A DNA stretch of 45,267 nt, taken from positions 1 to 45,267 of the forward strand of contig JBIILZ010000017.1 of assembly GCA_044338255.1 (NCBI GenBank), written 5' to 3'. Of this stretch, positions 24,123-32,223 are shown one piece after another. Position numbers and translations under genes: made by a program. The notes below the pieces were generated by a model. It was not told where the DNA came from and searched no databases. It saw nothing but the letters and a program-made list of their open reading frames with translations. How positions within the stretch are numbered: the stretch's first letter is position 1; the number at the start of each line of letters is the position of its first letter. The stretch comes from CAIUVD01 sp044338255 (GTDB taxonomy: Bacteria > Planctomycetota > UBA11346).

Positions 24123-24746
24123 ATGTCTAAGATCCCGCTGATCGCTTTGACGCTCGTGGTGGTGCTGGCCGGCATTGGCCTGGCGCTGGTCGCTGCCCGG
24201 CCGTCGCCGGTAGCGCCCGTCGCCCCGCAGTTGCCTACGCCCGCGCCCGACACCAGCGTGCGGCCGTTTGAGCTCCTCGCGCACACTGGCAAGCCCTTCA
24301 CCCATCGCGATCTCCACGGCAAGGTCGCTCTGCTGTATTTCGGCTACACGTTCTGTCCGGATGTCTGCCCGACGGAACTCGGCTTCGTGGCTAAAATCAT
24401 GCGCGCCCTGGGCCCCGATGCGGAGCGCGTCGTGCCGGTGTTCATCACCGTCGATCCCCAGCGCGACACGCTGGCGAAGCTGGCGGAATACGTGCCGTTG
24501 TTCGATAAGCGCCTGATCGGCCTGACCGGCAGCCAGACGGCCATCGATGCCCTGGCTAAGGCCTATGGCGTGTTCCATCAGCGGACCAACGTCGTCACCA
24601 AGCAGCCCGGATATTATCTCATCGATCACTCGTCGTCGATCTTCGTGCTCAACCCCGAGGGTCATTTCATCGACACCTTTGATTCTGATACCGCCATGCC
24701 CACCGCTGTTGGTCGCATTGTGCGCCTGCTGCCCCCCCGGAACTGA
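24123..24746 (+). CDS. SCO1/SenC-family copper chaperone
   Basis: Thioredoxin-fold protein that delivers copper to the CuA site of cytochrome oxidase or acts as a thiol reductase there. The 207-aa protein has an N-terminal anchor helix (about 5-25) and a Pro-rich linker. The domain carries the copper ligands Cys78 and Cys82 in CPDVCP and His169 in YYLIDHSSSIFVL, plus FITVDPQRDT. It sits between a cytochrome c and a PCuAC protein, which together form a copper-insertion set. No oxidase subunit is in the window. Confidence 0.95.
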   Translation: MSKIPLIALTLVVVLAGIGLALVAARPSPVAPVAPQLPTPAPDTSVRPFELLAHTGKPFTHRDLHGKVALLYFGYTFCPDVCPTELGFVAKIMRALGPDAERVVPVFITVDPQRDTLAKLAEYVPLFDKRLIGLTGSQTAIDALAKAYGVFHQRTNVVTKQPGYYLIDHSSSIFVLNPEGHFIDTFDSDTAMPTAVGRIVRLLPPRN

Positions 24747-24752
24747 ACCTCT

Positions 24753-25253
24753 ATGCGTCTGCTTTCCCTCAGCTTTCCCCTCAGCTTTCCCCTCAACTTT
24801 TGTCTTTTCCTCTGCACGGTCGCGATCTCGGCGGCGGAGATCACCGTCACCGCGCCGTGGGCCCGCGCCACCGCTCCCTCGGCGGTCAATGGCGCAATCT
24901 ACGCGGCCATCGTCAATACCAGCACCGTTGCCGATGAACTCATCGCCGTCAGCGTCGCGCCGACCATTGCCGACCACGTCGAACTGCATGCGCACAGCAA
25001 GGATGCCAATGGCGTCATGCATATGGCGCCGGTGCCGACGGTCGCCATTCCTGCCCAAGGCAAGGCGGAGCTCAAGCCCGGCAGTTTCCACATCATGCTC
25101 CTCGGCCTCGCCCATCCCCTGAGCGAAGGTCAGCAGATCCCGGCGACGTTCATCTTCGCCCATGCCGGGCGCATCGAGGCCCAGGTCATCGTCGGTGGCA
25201 TCGCCGCGCTCGCTTCGCCGGTAGTGGACTGCTGCGCGCCGTCCGCCAAATAA
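24753..25253 (+). CDS. PCuAC periplasmic copper chaperone
   Basis: Copper(I) chaperone of the PCuAC family that works with Sco in building the oxidase copper centre. The 166-aa protein has a signal peptide and the family strands VTAPWARATAP and GAIYAAIVNTS. The methionine/histidine copper site has His79/His81, Met91, His113 and Met115 (Met91-X21-His113-X-Met115). The C-terminus adds a CC pair (VDCCAPSAK), a possible extra ligand. The signal itself contains a 12-bp duplication giving SFPLSFPL. It starts 6 bp after the Sco gene and converges on the next gene with a 9-bp gap. Confidence 0.92.
   Translation: MRLLSLSFPLSFPLNFCLFLCTVAISAAEITVTAPWARATAPSAVNGAIYAAIVNTSTVADELIAVSVAPTIADHVELHAHSKDANGVMHMAPVPTVAIPAQGKAELKPGSFHIMLLGLAHPLSEGQQIPATFIFAHAGRIEAQVIVGGIAALASPVVDCCAPSAK
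24768..24797 (+). repeat. 12-bp in-frame tandem repeat in the PCuAC signal peptide
   Basis: Two copies of CTCAGCTTTCCC (24768-24779, 24780-24791) and a partial third encode LSFP units, five codons after the start. Confidence 0.85.
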
Positions 25254-25262
25254 GCCAAGCAC

Positions 25263-26138
25263 CTACGGAAGTTCGGCTTCGTTCCAGCAGGCGCGGATGA
25301 TCCGCGTCAGTTCGAGGGCATCCTGCCAGCGATCGCCCTCTTCGTACCAGCCGTCGGCCGTACGCAGGCAGCGGGCGTAATGGTATTCGCGGTCGAGCAG
25401 CTCAGGAGTGAAGGCGATCCATTCACCGGGCTCGGCCTGCTGCCGGAAGCTGCGTAGACAGCGCGTCCATAGCGCTCGGAAGTGGCCGATGGCAACCTGC
25501 ACCGAGGGATCCGTCAGCGCCACCTGGATGCAGCCGCTGTTGCCGATGCGCCCATGGAAGAAGCGGGTGCTCGTCAACACCGGCATGAGGAAGTCGAAGC
25601 GGGTTTCCATATCGCCGTAGGTCATCTCCTGCCCGGTGTACCAGTGGCTGAAGTCGCCATTGAAGCGCAGTTGCGGCAGGCGCTGGGCCAAGCGCACCGT
25701 GCGCCATTGGTCCTGGGTGATGGTCGCGCGATGGGTCTCGACGAACAGCGGCAGGCCGGTGTGCTCGGCGGCCTCGAGCACCGCCGAGCACAGGTGATCG
25801 ACCTCGGCATCATCCTCCATCCCCGTGCCGACATGGAGGGTGGCGCAGGCATGCCCGGCATCCCGCCAGCGGCGGGCCAGCGCCAGTGCTTCCTGCGGCT
25901 GATCGATCCGGCCGCTGGCGGCGGTTTTCAAGCCCAGCCGGTGGCAGGTGTCGACGAGCTTGTCGGGTGCCCCTTGCAGGCCGTGGAACCCCGCCTGCAG
26001 CAGGGCCTCCAGGGCCGGCTCTCCTGTGGTCAGATCGGGCGCTGTGCTTCCCGCAGGCAGGCCGTGGAGATTGCCGGCATTGATGAACAGCAGCAGTCGG
26101 GCGGCACCGGAGCCCTCACGGCAGCGCGGGCTCAGCAT
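25263..26138 (-). CDS. Sugar phosphate isomerase/epimerase-like TIM-barrel protein
   Basis: A 291-aa protein of the xylose-isomerase-like TIM-barrel group. Seen: FINAGNLHG at the first strand, HVGTGMEDDAEVD, the metal-ligand strand LFVETHRATIT, FNGDFSHWYTGQE and FFHGRIGNSGCIQV. These match the usual Glu-Asp-His-Glu metal set of such isomerases. The substrate is unknown; PVC bacteria carry many such genes for unusual sugars or inositols. The ATG at 26138 overlaps the stop of the oxygenase gene by 7 bp (ATGCTGA), so the longer upstream frame is rejected. The two form an operon divergent from an AraC-type regulator. Confidence 0.8.
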   Translation of the reverse strand: MLSPRCREGSGAARLLLFINAGNLHGLPAGSTAPDLTTGEPALEALLQAGFHGLQGAPDKLVDTCHRLGLKTAASGRIDQPQEALALARRWRDAGHACATLHVGTGMEDDAEVDHLCSAVLEAAEHTGLPLFVETHRATITQDQWRTVRLAQRLPQLRFNGDFSHWYTGQEMTYGDMETRFDFLMPVLTSTRFFHGRIGNSGCIQVALTDPSVQVAIGHFRALWTRCLRSFRQQAEPGEWIAFTPELLDREYHYARCLRTADGWYEEGDRWQDALELTRIIRACWNEAELP

Positions 26139-27136
26139 ACCCGGCCGAGCTTGCCGGCCTGCGAGTGGCCGGGGGGATTCTCGCCGATCCAGCGCATATC
26201 GACGGGATCGGCCGCCGGCTGGTAGCGGGTGTCGGTCGAGAGGCGGATGCGGTCCGACTGATTGTCGAGCGAGGCATGGACCATATCCATGCGGAAGGTG
26301 ATGAAGTCTCCCGGGTGCCAATGCGGCACGGTCAGCCAGCGGCCACCATAGGTGGCGGGCATGCGATCCGGACGTTGCGAAAGCCAGCCGGGGAAGGACC
26401 AGCCGCCGTCCGCGACCACCCGCTTCACCTCCTCCGGACGATTCGAGCAGTACGCATCGACATCCTTGGCGAGGTAGGTGGCGAGCTTCTCGCGCTGGCG
26501 ATGCGACTCTTCGAGCAGGATCAGGCCGCCGACCTCCAAGGGGATGTCCACATAGGGGATCCAGCAGGTCATGAGCGCGGACGATCCCCGCCCCATGTAG
26601 ACCTGATCGCAATGCACCGGTGTGCCGTGACCGGGGCCCATCAGGCGCGCCCAGATGAAGTCGAAGTGCCGGCTGTCGGCGCCGAAGAGCTCGCGGTAGA
26701 AAGTCCTCAGTTCGGGGCCGAAGACGACACGTTTGATGGCCTCGGAGCGGGCGGCCATCTCCGGTCTGAAGGCCCCGATCTTGTCAGGATTGCGGACGGT
26801 CTCGCCGGCGGCCTTGAAGGTTGGCGCGGCATCGAGGGCGAAGGCCTCCGATTGCGCAGGAGCGACCCGGCCCGTCATGAGATCGGCGCGCGGATCGAGT
26901 TCGCCATTGGCCGCGAGCTGGCTGAAGATGTCCCGTCGGGCAGCCAGGATCAAGTCGGTGGGCAGGAAGGCCGGTAGGTAGAGATAGCCGTCTTCGTCGA
27001 GGCGTTGTCGCAGGGCCCGAGGATCATGACGCAGCTCGCTGCTGTTGCGCAGGACGCCGCAGTGCGCGGGGTCGAGCACCTTGCCCAGGGAGGTGAGTTG
27101 CAAGCCATCGGGGAGGTCGAGCGCGGGGGTTTTCAT
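26132..27136 (-). CDS. Phytanoyl-CoA dioxygenase (PhyH) family protein
   Basis: Non-heme Fe(II)/2-oxoglutarate oxygenase. The 334-aa protein has the double-stranded beta-helix core with iron ligands His175 and Asp177 (VHCDQVYM) and distal His287 (FRMDMVHASLDN). Arg298 follows and would bind 2-oxoglutarate. The substrate cannot be told from the sequence; in PVC genomes these enzymes are numerous and often sit next to AraC regulators and sugar isomerases, as here. The ATG at 27136 is used; a TTG three codons upstream has a better placed GGAG and is possible. Confidence 0.88.
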   Translation of the reverse strand: MKTPALDLPDGLQLTSLGKVLDPAHCGVLRNSSELRHDPRALRQRLDEDGYLYLPAFLPTDLILAARRDIFSQLAANGELDPRADLMTGRVAPAQSEAFALDAAPTFKAAGETVRNPDKIGAFRPEMAARSEAIKRVVFGPELRTFYRELFGADSRHFDFIWARLMGPGHGTPVHCDQVYMGRGSSALMTCWIPYVDIPLEVGGLILLEESHRQREKLATYLAKDVDAYCSNRPEEVKRVVADGGWSFPGWLSQRPDRMPATYGGRWLTVPHWHPGDFITFRMDMVHASLDNQSDRIRLSTDTRYQPAADPVDMRWIGENPPGHSQAGKLGRVC

Positions 27137-27193
27137 GTTCGCCAAGGATGCTCCGCGCGGTCCTCCTTGACCATGGACGGAAAAAGAACCGCC

Positions 27194-28006
27194 ATGTATA
27201 ATCCGGGCCGTATGGCTAAGCCACTCATCGACGGCATCGTCGCCTTCCCAGATCTGCCCACGCCCTTGGGACGGATCCTTTTCGGGGGCAAACTGATCGG
27301 TACCCAGGGCACTGGCTGGGAGCGCTTCCGCAGCTTCCCCGATTACGCCGTAGTCTTGGTGCTGGGCACCGGGCGCTATGAGGATGTCGCGGGCTTCGCG
27401 GTACGCCTCGTCCCTGGCGATGTGATCCTCGTGGTCCCCGGCCATCTCCATCGCTATGGACCGGAACCGGGCGATTCCTGGCGCGAGATCTTTGTCGCCT
27501 TCACCGGCGCCATCGGCGAGCTGTGGTGCGGACATGGCCTCGACATCCGTCTGCCGGTATGGTCGACAGGGCAACCGCAACGCTGGGAGCGACGGTTGAC
27601 GCGTTTGCTGCAGCCGCCGCGCGACCGCGCGGCGGCCAGTCAGCGGATCGGTGATCTGCATGCCTATCTGGCCCAGCTGGCAGCCCTGCGGCCGCGCGAT
27701 GCCGAGCCCGCCTGGCTGGCCAACGCCCGCCTCGATCTCGGTCAGCCCGGGCCGGGCATGTCTCTGGCGGCCATCGCCCGGCGGGCCGGCTTCAGCAGTG
27801 ATGGTTTCCGTCGGGCCTTCCGGCGGGTGTCTGGCGAAACCCCGGCAGTCTACCGCCGGCGTTGTCGGCTCGAGGCGGTTGGCCGGCTGTTGACGCGCCA
27901 GGATCTGACCCTGACACAGATCGCTCAAGCTACCGGTTTCGTCGATGCCTTCCATCTTTCCAAGGTCTGGAAGCAGGCGACCGGCCGCAGTCCGCGGCGC
28001 TCATGA
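27194..28006 (+). CDS. AraC-family transcriptional regulator
   Basis: DNA-binding regulator, probably of the divergent oxygenase/isomerase operon. The 270-aa protein has an N-terminal cupin-like sensing part (VRLVPGDVILVVPGHLHRYGPEPG) and a C-terminal pair of helix-turn-helix motifs (SLAAIARRAGFSSDGFRRAFRR, then LTQIAQATGFVDAFHLSKVWKQ), ending in TGRSPRR like other family members. The start is uncertain: ATG 27194 or ATG 27212. A TATAAT at 27196-27201 overlaps the first ATG, and if it is a real -10 the mRNA would begin just before 27212. It converges with clpS, 4 bp apart. Confidence 0.88.
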   Translation: MYNPGRMAKPLIDGIVAFPDLPTPLGRILFGGKLIGTQGTGWERFRSFPDYAVVLVLGTGRYEDVAGFAVRLVPGDVILVVPGHLHRYGPEPGDSWREIFVAFTGAIGELWCGHGLDIRLPVWSTGQPQRWERRLTRLLQPPRDRAAASQRIGDLHAYLAQLAALRPRDAEPAWLANARLDLGQPGPGMSLAAIARRAGFSSDGFRRAFRRVSGETPAVYRRRCRLEAVGRLLTRQDLTLTQIAQATGFVDAFHLSKVWKQATGRSPRRS

Positions 28007-28010
28007 GGTC

Positions 28011-28400
28011 TCAGTCGTCGTGGAGTGGCTCGCAGATGACCCCGGGGCAGAGGCCGTCGATGCGCGTCCATTTGCGCAGGCCGCCGCAGATGATCTTCGC
28101 GTCTTCTTCGCTGAGGCCGCGCTTGACCACGGCGGCCTCCTCGTTGTGGGCCTCGGCGGCGACGGCTTCGGCGATTTCCAGGCTCAGTCCGGCGGCACGT
28201 TGCAGGCCATAGATGACCACGTCGTACGGCGTGACGTCATCGTTGTGGAGTACGACCTTCCAGCCCGTTTCGGGATTGATGTCGGTGACCTGTTGCGGCT
28301 GGACGCGAATCTTGGGGGCGGGAATCGTCGTTGTTCCGGCGTACGGCAGGGTGCCGGTCGCCAACGCAGGCATCACGAAATCCACCGTGCTGAAACGCAT
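28011..28400 (-). CDS. clpS: ATP-dependent Clp protease adaptor ClpS
   Basis: Small adaptor that binds N-degron substrates and hands them to ClpA or ClpC. The 129-aa protein has a 45-residue N-terminal extension and the ClpS core: WKVVLHNDDVTPYDVVIYGL with NDD at 53-55, and EAHNEEAAVVKRGLSEEDAKII. The core is recognisable but diverged: the usual Met before the His and the glycine after it are changed, which may alter the N-degron pocket. The start may be ATG 28400 or ATG 28373, the latter having GGTGGA upstream. A MITE-like element lies 75 bp upstream. Confidence 0.75.
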   Translation of the reverse strand: MRFSTVDFVMPALATGTLPYAGTTTIPAPKIRVQPQQVTDINPETGWKVVLHNDDVTPYDVVIYGLQRAAGLSLEIAEAVAAEAHNEEAAVVKRGLSEEDAKIICGGLRKWTRIDGLCPGVICEPLHDD

Positions 28401-28475
28401 ACCCTCATGTAAAGCCGGCAGCTTCACGAGCAACCATGAACCTCGTCGTCAGCCATCGGCTGGCGGATCTCTTAG

Positions 28476-28635
28476 GAGCCTGTCGGAGATAGGCGCCCGA
28501 GGATGGCGAAGGTATCGTGCGGCAGATCCAAGGCGGCAAGGCGGGCGGATAGCGGGAGCTATCTGACCGTTTTGCCAACGCCGGAGATGCCGTACGAGAC
28601 CGAGTCAGCCGACCAAGCTTATCTCCGACAGGCTC
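28476..28635 (+). mobile_element. 160-bp MITE-like element, copy 2
   Basis: Exactly 160 bp, same orientation as copy 1 and about 97 % identical by eye. Flanked by TTAG (28472-28475) and CTAG (28636-28639), one mismatch between the two. The right-hand CTAG supplies the TAG stop codon of the minus-strand zinc-ribbon gene, whose last sense codon abuts the site. It also lies upstream of clpS. Confidence 0.88.
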
Positions 28636-29742
28636 CTAGGAGTCTGCCGGCAATGGCGGTAGTCGCATCGGTGCGGCCAAGGTCATCAGCCATACGGCAT
28701 CGGAGGCAGTGGTCCCGGCAGTTTTCTGTAGTTCCTCGCTGACTGCCGGCACCGGTTCGCCGCTCCAGCCTTTGAGCACCTGGCTGAGGTCGCGCGGCGC
28801 GACCGCGAGCTGCCAGGCGAGAAACGTCCACGGCAGGCGCTCGTCAGGAGCGAGGTTGGCGGCCGACTCGCTGAAGAAGATCTTGGCGTCGATGTCGGTA
28901 CGCTTCGCCACCCGAAGATCCATGGCCTGCAGCCACAGCCCGGAAGCTTTATCTGCGACCAGGGCATCGCGGATCAGGCCGAGTTCGCGAGGGCGATCGC
29001 TGGCGGCGATAGCGCTGATCTGCCACGCCTGCCAGCGGGACACCTGGCCATCGATGAGATACGCCAGCAGACGTCCGCGTTCGCTGGCGGAGAGGTCTTG
29101 CGCATCCTCCAGCGCGACCATTGCCAGGGTCCTCCCCAAGGGCTGACGACGCGTGGCATCGAGCAGTTGGCTTTTCAGCCACACGCGGCCCTTGGCGGCG
29201 GCGGCGAGGGCTGCGTCCGAGGGCCAAGCTTGCAACCCGAGCACGGCCAGGCCGGTGGCGGCCAGAGGATCGCTGCCGGCGAATGAGCCATCTTCCTTTT
29301 GCGACTTTGCCACACGTTGACGAGTCTGATCCAAGGCAGTCAGGTCCAAGCCCAAGGCTTGGGCCACTGGCCGACAGGTGCTCGCCCGCCAGCGTAGGCG
29401 TGGGCTGTTGATCGGCGTGTTGCCGAGCCCCATGGCCGAAGCTGGAGTCAGGCTACGATCGAGCACTGGGATCACCTGCGCCGGCAGCTGCAGGGGAATA
29501 TCCGCTGGCGGCAAGGCTGGCACCAGGGCCATACGCACCACGACGGTGGTCAGCAGAATGAACAGTCCGGTGCTGAAGACGCTGCGGCCCAAGCCGGATA
29601 GACGGTCTTCCGCTTCTGCGGCCTGGGTGGCAGAGATGGAGGCTTCGACCTGGGTGGCATTCAGGTCGAGCTTCTCACCGCATTGCCGACACCAGCGGGT
29701 GCCCATGGGATTGACGAACAGGCATTTTTGACAGGGGATCAT
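28636..29742 (-). CDS. Zinc-ribbon membrane protein with prenyltransferase-like repeats
   Basis: A 368-aa protein. An N-terminal zinc ribbon (CQKC at 4-7, CRQC at 18-21) is followed by an acidic linker, a membrane helix (about 53-75) and a large helical domain. The domain contains ARVAKSQKEDGSFAGSDPLAATGLAVLGLQA-like text (in part QKEDGSFAGSDPLAATGLA), reminiscent of the repeats of prenyltransferase/squalene-cyclase-like proteins. No function is known. It is last in a three-gene operon and starts 3 bp after the preceding stop. Its TAG stop lies in the 4-bp target repeat of a MITE-like element. Confidence 0.75.
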   Translation of the reverse strand: MIPCQKCLFVNPMGTRWCRQCGEKLDLNATQVEASISATQAAEAEDRLSGLGRSVFSTGLFILLTTVVVRMALVPALPPADIPLQLPAQVIPVLDRSLTPASAMGLGNTPINSPRLRWRASTCRPVAQALGLDLTALDQTRQRVAKSQKEDGSFAGSDPLAATGLAVLGLQAWPSDAALAAAAKGRVWLKSQLLDATRRQPLGRTLAMVALEDAQDLSASERGRLLAYLIDGQVSRWQAWQISAIAASDRPRELGLIRDALVADKASGLWLQAMDLRVAKRTDIDAKIFFSESAANLAPDERLPWTFLAWQLAVAPRDLSQVLKGWSGEPVPAVSEELQKTAGTTASDAVWLMTLAAPMRLPPLPADS

Positions 29743-29745
29743 GGT

Positions 29746-30942
29746 TCACAGACTCAGGTTGGCGGCGAACACCGGTTTACCGTCATAGCTGATGGTCACG
29801 TCTTGCGAGCCGTTGATCTTCAAGGGCACAGTGATCAGCGTACCGAAGCGGACGATGGCCTCGCTGGGCACTTCGGTGGTACCGATGCGGATGGTGATCT
29901 TCTTCCGTGGTAGCGCCCCGAGGGCGTTGCTCAGATGGAAGGAAAGCTGGCCGGCGACGACTACCGGTGGCGAGACTTGCGCCGGCGCGTTGTCAAAGCT
30001 GTCGCCATCGAGGAGTCCCGTCATGGCGCTGTACGTGGCTTGCGCGGTCGCCGGGGCGGCGGCGATCAGTTCATCGGCGAGGTCGGGCTTGTTGGCTTGC
30101 AGGCAGCGGATAATTGCGCCTTCGTGGATCATCGCGGGCTTGGATTTGAGGATCGCCACTTCGCGGGCGAGGGCGTTGGCGGCTTCGGTTGCGGGATCGC
30201 TGACCCCACCGGGCAACAGAACGCGCAGTTCGTTGCGTTCGGGGCGTAAGGTCAGCAAAGCCACGCCCAAGCGCTCGCTGCGTTCACGGTCGCTAAGCGC
30301 CGCGACGGCGGCGATTAGCGCCGGCTTAGCGACACCGGTCGGCGCGAGACCGGCGCAGATCACCAGCAGCTCAGGAGCTTGCGGATGTTTGGGGGCCAAG
30401 GTCAGCAGCGTGCTCGCCGCCTGCCATACATCATCGGGTCGCTTGGCGGCAAAGGCGGCGGACAGGCGCGTGGCCGCCCAGGTCGCCAACACCGCCCGAT
30501 GCGGTGGCGCGTCTTTGCTGAGCGTCACTGGGCCGGGGGCTTTGCTGGCGATCGCCGCGAGCAGGGCGGTATCGCTGGCATTGGTCTCGCCGCCGTCGGG
30601 AGCCTTGCCGCTGGCCAAGGCAGCGGCAGCGGCCAGCGTCGCGCGATCGTTGGCCGAGGCGCCATGCATCAGCGCCACCAGGGTGTCGGCATTGGCGGGT
30701 GTGCTCAGATCGGCGGCGGCGATCACCGCTGCCGGAGCCCGGGGCAGGACTTCCACGGCCTCACGTGCGGCCGCGCGTGCGCCGGCACTGTCGCCGTTGG
30801 CAGCCTTGCCGTTGGCAGCGGTCAGATAGCCGCTCGCCAGCCAGGTGTTGAAGCCCCCCCAGGCGATCAGGCCGCTGGCGATCAGGCAGCCGAGTCCGCA
30901 GGCCAGCAGCCCGAAGGCGACGGGTTTACTGGGCAGGCTCAT
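29746..30942 (-). CDS. Membrane-anchored helical-repeat protein, unknown function
   Basis: A 398-aa protein with one N-terminal membrane helix (about 7-28) and a long Ala-rich helical region that looks like TPR-type repeats (for example ARAAAREAVEVLPRAPAAVI and AASTLLTLAPKHPQAPELLV). A beta-rich C-terminal part (RKKITIRIGTTEVPSEAIVRF, QDVTISYDGKPVF) follows. Most of it is probably outside the cytoplasm. No family is recognised. The ATG overlaps the stop of the signal-peptidase-like gene (ATGA). The operon partners suggest an envelope function. Confidence 0.72.
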   Translation of the reverse strand: MSLPSKPVAFGLLACGLGCLIASGLIAWGGFNTWLASGYLTAANGKAANGDSAGARAAAREAVEVLPRAPAAVIAAADLSTPANADTLVALMHGASANDRATLAAAAALASGKAPDGGETNASDTALLAAIASKAPGPVTLSKDAPPHRAVLATWAATRLSAAFAAKRPDDVWQAASTLLTLAPKHPQAPELLVICAGLAPTGVAKPALIAAVAALSDRERSERLGVALLTLRPERNELRVLLPGGVSDPATEAANALAREVAILKSKPAMIHEGAIIRCLQANKPDLADELIAAAPATAQATYSAMTGLLDGDSFDNAPAQVSPPVVVAGQLSFHLSNALGALPRKKITIRIGTTEVPSEAIVRFGTLITVPLKINGSQDVTISYDGKPVFAANLSL

Positions 30943-31412
30943 GGCAGGCTCCTAAGCTTGCCACTGATCGCGGCCGCCGGCAGCGGCCCATAGGCGAGGC
31001 TGTCGAATTGATGGTGATCGGAGACCACGAAGCAGTGACCGGAAGGAATCATGGTCGGCGCCCGATCCGGCAAGGTGAGGAGATCGCCATGCGTGGTCTT
31101 GCTGCCGTTGACGAACACCGCTTGGTCGCGGATCGCCACCTCATCTCCGGGGAGGGCGGCGATCCAGCCCAGGCAGAGCTGGCCTGTGCCGCCGGCTTGA
31201 TCGCCAAGCCGGAAGGCAATGGCATCGCCGATGGTCAGGCTGGCGAGGCGCGCACCGCTGTCAGCATTGATGCTTTCATCGACGTTGAGCTTATCGATGT
31301 CGTTGTACTCAGGCTCTACGCGCAGACGCGAACAGCGCGGGACGACGGTGACCAGGGCGATGATTGTCGCCAGGGTCAGACCATAACTGATGAACTGACG
31401 GATCCACTGCAT
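30939..31412 (-). CDS. Signal-peptidase-I-like protein, catalytic residues apparently lost
   Basis: A 157-aa protein with one N-terminal membrane helix and the second half of a signal peptidase I (S26) fold: GDAIAFRLGD, LGWIAALPGDEVAIRDQAVFVNG, and PSGHCFVVSDHHQFDSLAYGPL followed by ISGKLRSL. In active enzymes the helix is followed by a Ser-Met motif, and a Lys precedes the VGLPGD stretch; here neither the Ser-Met nor that Lys is seen (WIAALPGD). It is probably an inactive homologue. The ATG at 31412 is chosen; the longer frame overlaps gmk. First gene of a three-gene operon, divergent from gmk. Confidence 0.7.
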   Translation of the reverse strand: MQWIRQFISYGLTLATIIALVTVVPRCSRLRVEPEYNDIDKLNVDESINADSGARLASLTIGDAIAFRLGDQAGGTGQLCLGWIAALPGDEVAIRDQAVFVNGSKTTHGDLLTLPDRAPTMIPSGHCFVVSDHHQFDSLAYGPLPAAAISGKLRSLP

Positions 31413-31521
31413 GGGGCGCAATGGTATCGTAGATGGGGCGCCCCGCCAGACTGCGCCGGGGGCTCCCTGGTGCGTGCTACTGGTGCGTGCTTTAGACACG
31501 GTGCTTGGCAGGCTGCTGCCG

Positions 31522-32130
31522 ATGTATCCGACGCCTGCCCCCCAGTCCCTCTTTTTGGTGCTGTCCGGTCCGAGTGGGGCGGGGAAAAGCACGGTCATCC
31601 AACGGTTTCTGCGCGCCAATCCCAATTTCGTGCGCTGCCTGTCGGTGACCACGCGGGCGCCACGCGGAGCCGAGCGCGATGGTGTCGATTACTTTTTCAC
31701 TTCCGCCGATGAATTCTCACGACGTTCGTCGGGGGATCAGTTCCTCGAACACGCGGTGGTCTTCGGCAAACACCACTACGGCACCCCTCGGACCTTCGTC
31801 GAGGAGAACCTCCGTGCCGGACGCAGCGTGATCAAGGATGTCGATGTGCAGGGCGCCCTGCGCATCCGCCAGACCTTTCCAGCCGCGGTGCAGGTTTTTG
31901 TGGTGCCTCCAAGTGAAGGCGAGATCGAGGCCCGCCTGCGCGGCCGGGGCACCGATGACGAGGACACCATCCGCCGACGGCTCGAAGAAGCCCAGGCGGA
32001 ATTGGCGATGTGGGATCAATATGATTATCTGGTGTTGAATGGCGACTTGGAGCAGGCGGTGCGCGATCTCACCGCCATCGTCCGCGCCGAACAATTGCAG
32101 GCGCCGGGTCGAACCTCAAAACGGCGATAG
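31522..32130 (+). CDS. gmk: Guanylate kinase
   Basis: Phosphorylates GMP to GDP with ATP; cytoplasmic. The 202-aa protein has the P-loop GPSGAGKST (16-24), the GMP-binding LSVTTRAPRGAERDGVDYFF, FLEHAVVFGKHHYGTP, the DVDVQGALRI strand and the lid region PSEGEIEARLRGRGTDDEDTI. The frame is open from 31411, but the conserved fold begins at the ATG at 31522. The last codons form part of the left arm of a 109-bp structured repeat, so the repeat reaches into the gene. Confidence 0.96.
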   Translation: MYPTPAPQSLFLVLSGPSGAGKSTVIQRFLRANPNFVRCLSVTTRAPRGAERDGVDYFFTSADEFSRRSSGDQFLEHAVVFGKHHYGTPRTFVEENLRAGRSVIKDVDVQGALRIRQTFPAAVQVFVVPPSEGEIEARLRGRGTDDEDTIRRRLEEAQAELAMWDQYDYLVLNGDLEQAVRDLTAIVRAEQLQAPGRTSKRR

Positions 32131-32223
32131 CCGCGCATCTGCGGCGTTGCCGGAGGCCTAGCATGGTGGGCCATGCGTCGGCCTCCGGCGCCTTGCATAT
32201 GCGCGGCTCTCGCCGTTTTGAAG
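32115..32223 (+). repeat. 109-bp structured palindromic repeat after gmk
   Basis: A nested inverted repeat: 32117-32138 pairs with 32199-32220 (21 of 22 bases), GCCGGAGGCC (32149-32158) with GGCCTCCGGC (32180-32189), and GCATGG (32161-32166) with CCATGC (32171-32176). The left arm ends CATCTGCGGCGTTGC and the right arm begins GCGCCTTGCA, both shared with the element after pckG. It begins inside the last gmk codons and may act as terminator; a T-rich stretch (ATTTTTTCGG) follows 10 bp later. Confidence 0.85.

Noticed and set aside
23655..25262. Long open frame on the minus strand opposite the cytochrome c, Sco and PCuAC genes (535 codons)
   Set aside because: The plus-strand genes have clear family motifs; the minus frame is low-complexity, lacks any domain and is kept open by high GC codon bias.
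26139..26612. Longer N-terminus for the TIM-barrel isomerase
   Set aside because: It would overlap the oxygenase gene by almost 500 bp, has no recognisable fold, and the ATG at 26138 shows the common 7-bp stop/start overlap.
27167..27201. TTGACC and TATAAT as a promoter of the AraC-type gene
   Set aside because: The spacing is 23 bp, too long for a normal sigma70 promoter; only the TATAAT remains as a weak hint.
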